Origin: Hydrangea macrophylla
Lineage: Eukaryota > Streptophyta > Magnoliopsida > Cornales > Hydrangeaceae
Length of the DNA: 64,000 nucleotides
Direction: 5' to 3'
Assembly: GCA_033977485.1 (NCBI GenBank)
Contig: CM066992.1
Coordinates: forward strand, 100,080,140-100,144,139
Both the position numbers and the translations under genes were made by a program. Of the stretch, positions 59,462 to 64,000 are shown in pieces. Every line of letters starts with the position of its first letter. The stretch's first letter is position 1. The notes under the pieces were generated by a model, which did not search any database, was not told where the DNA came from, and was given only the letters and a program-made list of their open reading frames with translations.

Positions 59462-59462
59462 G
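59430..59462 (+). promoter_or_regulatory. Probable TATA region of the cysteine protease gene
   Basis: An (AT)n run, ATATATATATATATGTATATAG, lies 40-75 bp before the ATG. With an initiation site about 30 bp downstream the 5' untranslated region would be very short. It is the only TATA-like site between the MITE and the start codon. Confidence 0.5.
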
Positions 59463-59502
59463 CGACTCAGAAGAGGATTTCAATTCATCTCTCAAACAAA
59501 AC

Positions 59503-62533
<3,031 letters not shown>

Positions 62534-64000
62534 GTATGTACGATCGCTTTCCATTGTTTCCTTTCGTCCTTTTCTTTTTAGCCTTTTAATGTGCAACTCT
62601 TTAAGCGCCATAAGAGGTTATTTATTACTATTGTAAAGCTGGCACATAGTATTCCTTGTGCTGAAACCTAATACTTCGCATCATTGACCTCGCCTACACT
62701 ATTAAATTAAAATCTTAAACGTAGTCAAAACTTTTTATCTTAAAGCTTTCGGGGGAAGTAGAAAAGTTCACAATTTGTACACATGGTAGAGTGGTTAATA
62801 TGTATTGACCAACTATCTATCCCCTTTCTTCCTCCTTGTCCCACATATTTTTCTCTTAGCTTATCTCGTAGTTCATTCCCACCATCGCATTTTGTGAACA
62901 CCACCACCGCCCCCGCGTCTCTCTCTCTCTCTCTACTATGTGTGACTAATAAGAAACCAGGTTGTTGAAGGGGTGTTGATACCATCTGACTAGATTGGGT
63001 TGCATTTTTTTTACTCCTCGTATGCCATTATTGTGGTGAATAATTCAGGAGACGAAAATGGGAAGTTTTCTCTTGGAGCATATGTGTTCTTAGTTTAGAA
63101 CTTTAGTTCTATGTTGTGTTTTCAATTCTAATTGATTCACTCTTAGATTTCTTATAAGCATCTGCAGCATGTCTGCCGCCTTAAATTTGCACAAATGAAA
63201 CCTTAACTAATGAACACTAATCCCAATTACCGTGACTGAGTCGGCTACATGGATTGTACTTCTTCGATTGACTCTTTGAAGTGTGTCTTGTAGTTGATGA
63301 TATTGTGTACAGCTAAATCTTTTTATTCAAAGATGAAAATGTTTGGTAACAAGAATATGTGATACAAATTTCTTCAATACCCAGAGCTAGGGGTGTATAC
63401 GAGCCGAGCCGATCTTTCTTCCGAGCTTGCTCATGATCTCAAATGAGCCTAGCGCTCAATTGTTCGCGAGCTTTTTCGCACGCCCTTTTAACTATATAGT
63501 TTAATAATAATAAAATAATTATTTATCAAGCCTATTTACGAGATGTCATATTTTCTCTAAAATTATGTAGTTTTATAATATATATATATATATAAAAGTC
63601 ACTATACAAGCTCGTTATCAAACCTATCAACGAGCTTTTTCACGAGCCTTAATCCATTGTGTTCACGAGCTCAAATGAGCGAGCTGAGCCTAGCCTTTAT
63701 CGAGCCGAGCTTCGAGCCCTTGTTGAGCAGCTCAGCTCGTTTACACCCCTACCTGGAGCTTTACAGGAAAGGCACTACCAGAAGAAAGTAGATCATTATC
63801 CTCGGTTTTTTTGTTTTGTTTTCATGTGAAAGTATATTCTTTGGCAAACCCAATATGGTGGACCTGTTGAGTTCTTGCTATTCATAGCATCTTGTTTTGT
63901 TGAAACGATGAAATGGATTTCTTGTCCCGATGTTTCAAATAACTCTTTTCTACTGTCTTTCTGGTTGTTTTTGAAAAAATGAACTGTGTTGATTGACTCA
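62534..64000 (+). other. Protease intron 3, open at the right edge
   Basis: No exon encoding the expected next segment (the region leading to the catalytic His) was found up to 64000, so this intron is at least 1.4 kb. Besides the hAT element it holds a (CT)n run at about 62917-62932. Confidence 0.6.
63388..63751. mobile_element. hAT-type non-autonomous element in protease intron 3
   Basis: Ends TAGGGGTGTATACGAGC and GCTCGTTTACACCCCTA are inverted. Flanks CCCAGAGC (63380-63387) and CCTGGAGC (63752-63759) match at 6 of 8 bases, as expected for an aged 8-bp duplication. GAGCCGAGC and CTCAAATGAGC words fill the interior. Confidence 0.8.

Overview
The window is nuclear DNA of a flowering plant, most likely a eudicot. 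It has intron-rich genes with GT-AG borders, AT-rich intergenic sequence, CT/GA microsatellites in 5' leaders, and plant transposon families (CACTA, Stowaway, Mutator-like and hAT MITEs, LINEs, long LTRs). No species can be fixed from the sequence alone.

Two host genes are supported. On the minus strand (39362 to 35116) lies a complete eight-exon gene for a 473-residue purple acid phosphatase close to the PAP10/PAP12 type, with all seven metal ligands in place. On the plus strand, starting at 59503, are the first three coding exons of an RD19/cathepsin F-like papain-family cysteine protease; its catalytic Cys is present, but the exons with the catalytic His and Asn lie beyond the right edge.

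Most of the rest is mobile DNA. 1-5.9 kb holds worn LTR-retroelement sequence with several tandem arrays. 8.6-23.7 kb is a four-level nest: an outer minus-strand solo LTR (TSD AAAAT) is split by a second minus-strand solo LTR (TSD TGATC) and by a plus-strand solo LTR (TSD CTGTC), and the last is itself split by a 7.5-kb CACTA element (TSD AAC). The CACTA carries exon pieces of three host genes: RPT6, a TIP1-like S-acyltransferase and choline-phosphate cytidylyltransferase. 23.9-28.3 kb holds another solo LTR (TSD AATTT) with one nested inside it (TSD ACTTG). Further solo LTRs of this superfamily lie at 42.6-46.5 kb (TSD CCCCT) and 53.7-55.8 kb (TSD CTGAT). A short copia-type solo LTR lies at 33.3-33.9 kb. 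29-32.4 kb is a cluster of MITEs plus a 5'-truncated LINE with an intact RNase H frame. 56.5-58.6 kb is a GGT-rich array with regularly embedded palindromes.

The most unusual observation is that seven divergent long LTRs share one layout although their middle parts are unrelated. In order: a TATA box, a splice-donor-like GTGAGT/GTAAG, private repeat arrays often built on short perfect palindromes, two adjacent small hairpins in most copies, an acceptor-like CAG, and a short in-frame charged or Tyr/Asp-rich tail with a stop. This suggests a spliced transcript inside the LTR with a tiny conserved last exon. All coordinates and counts were read by eye; no alignment or search was run.
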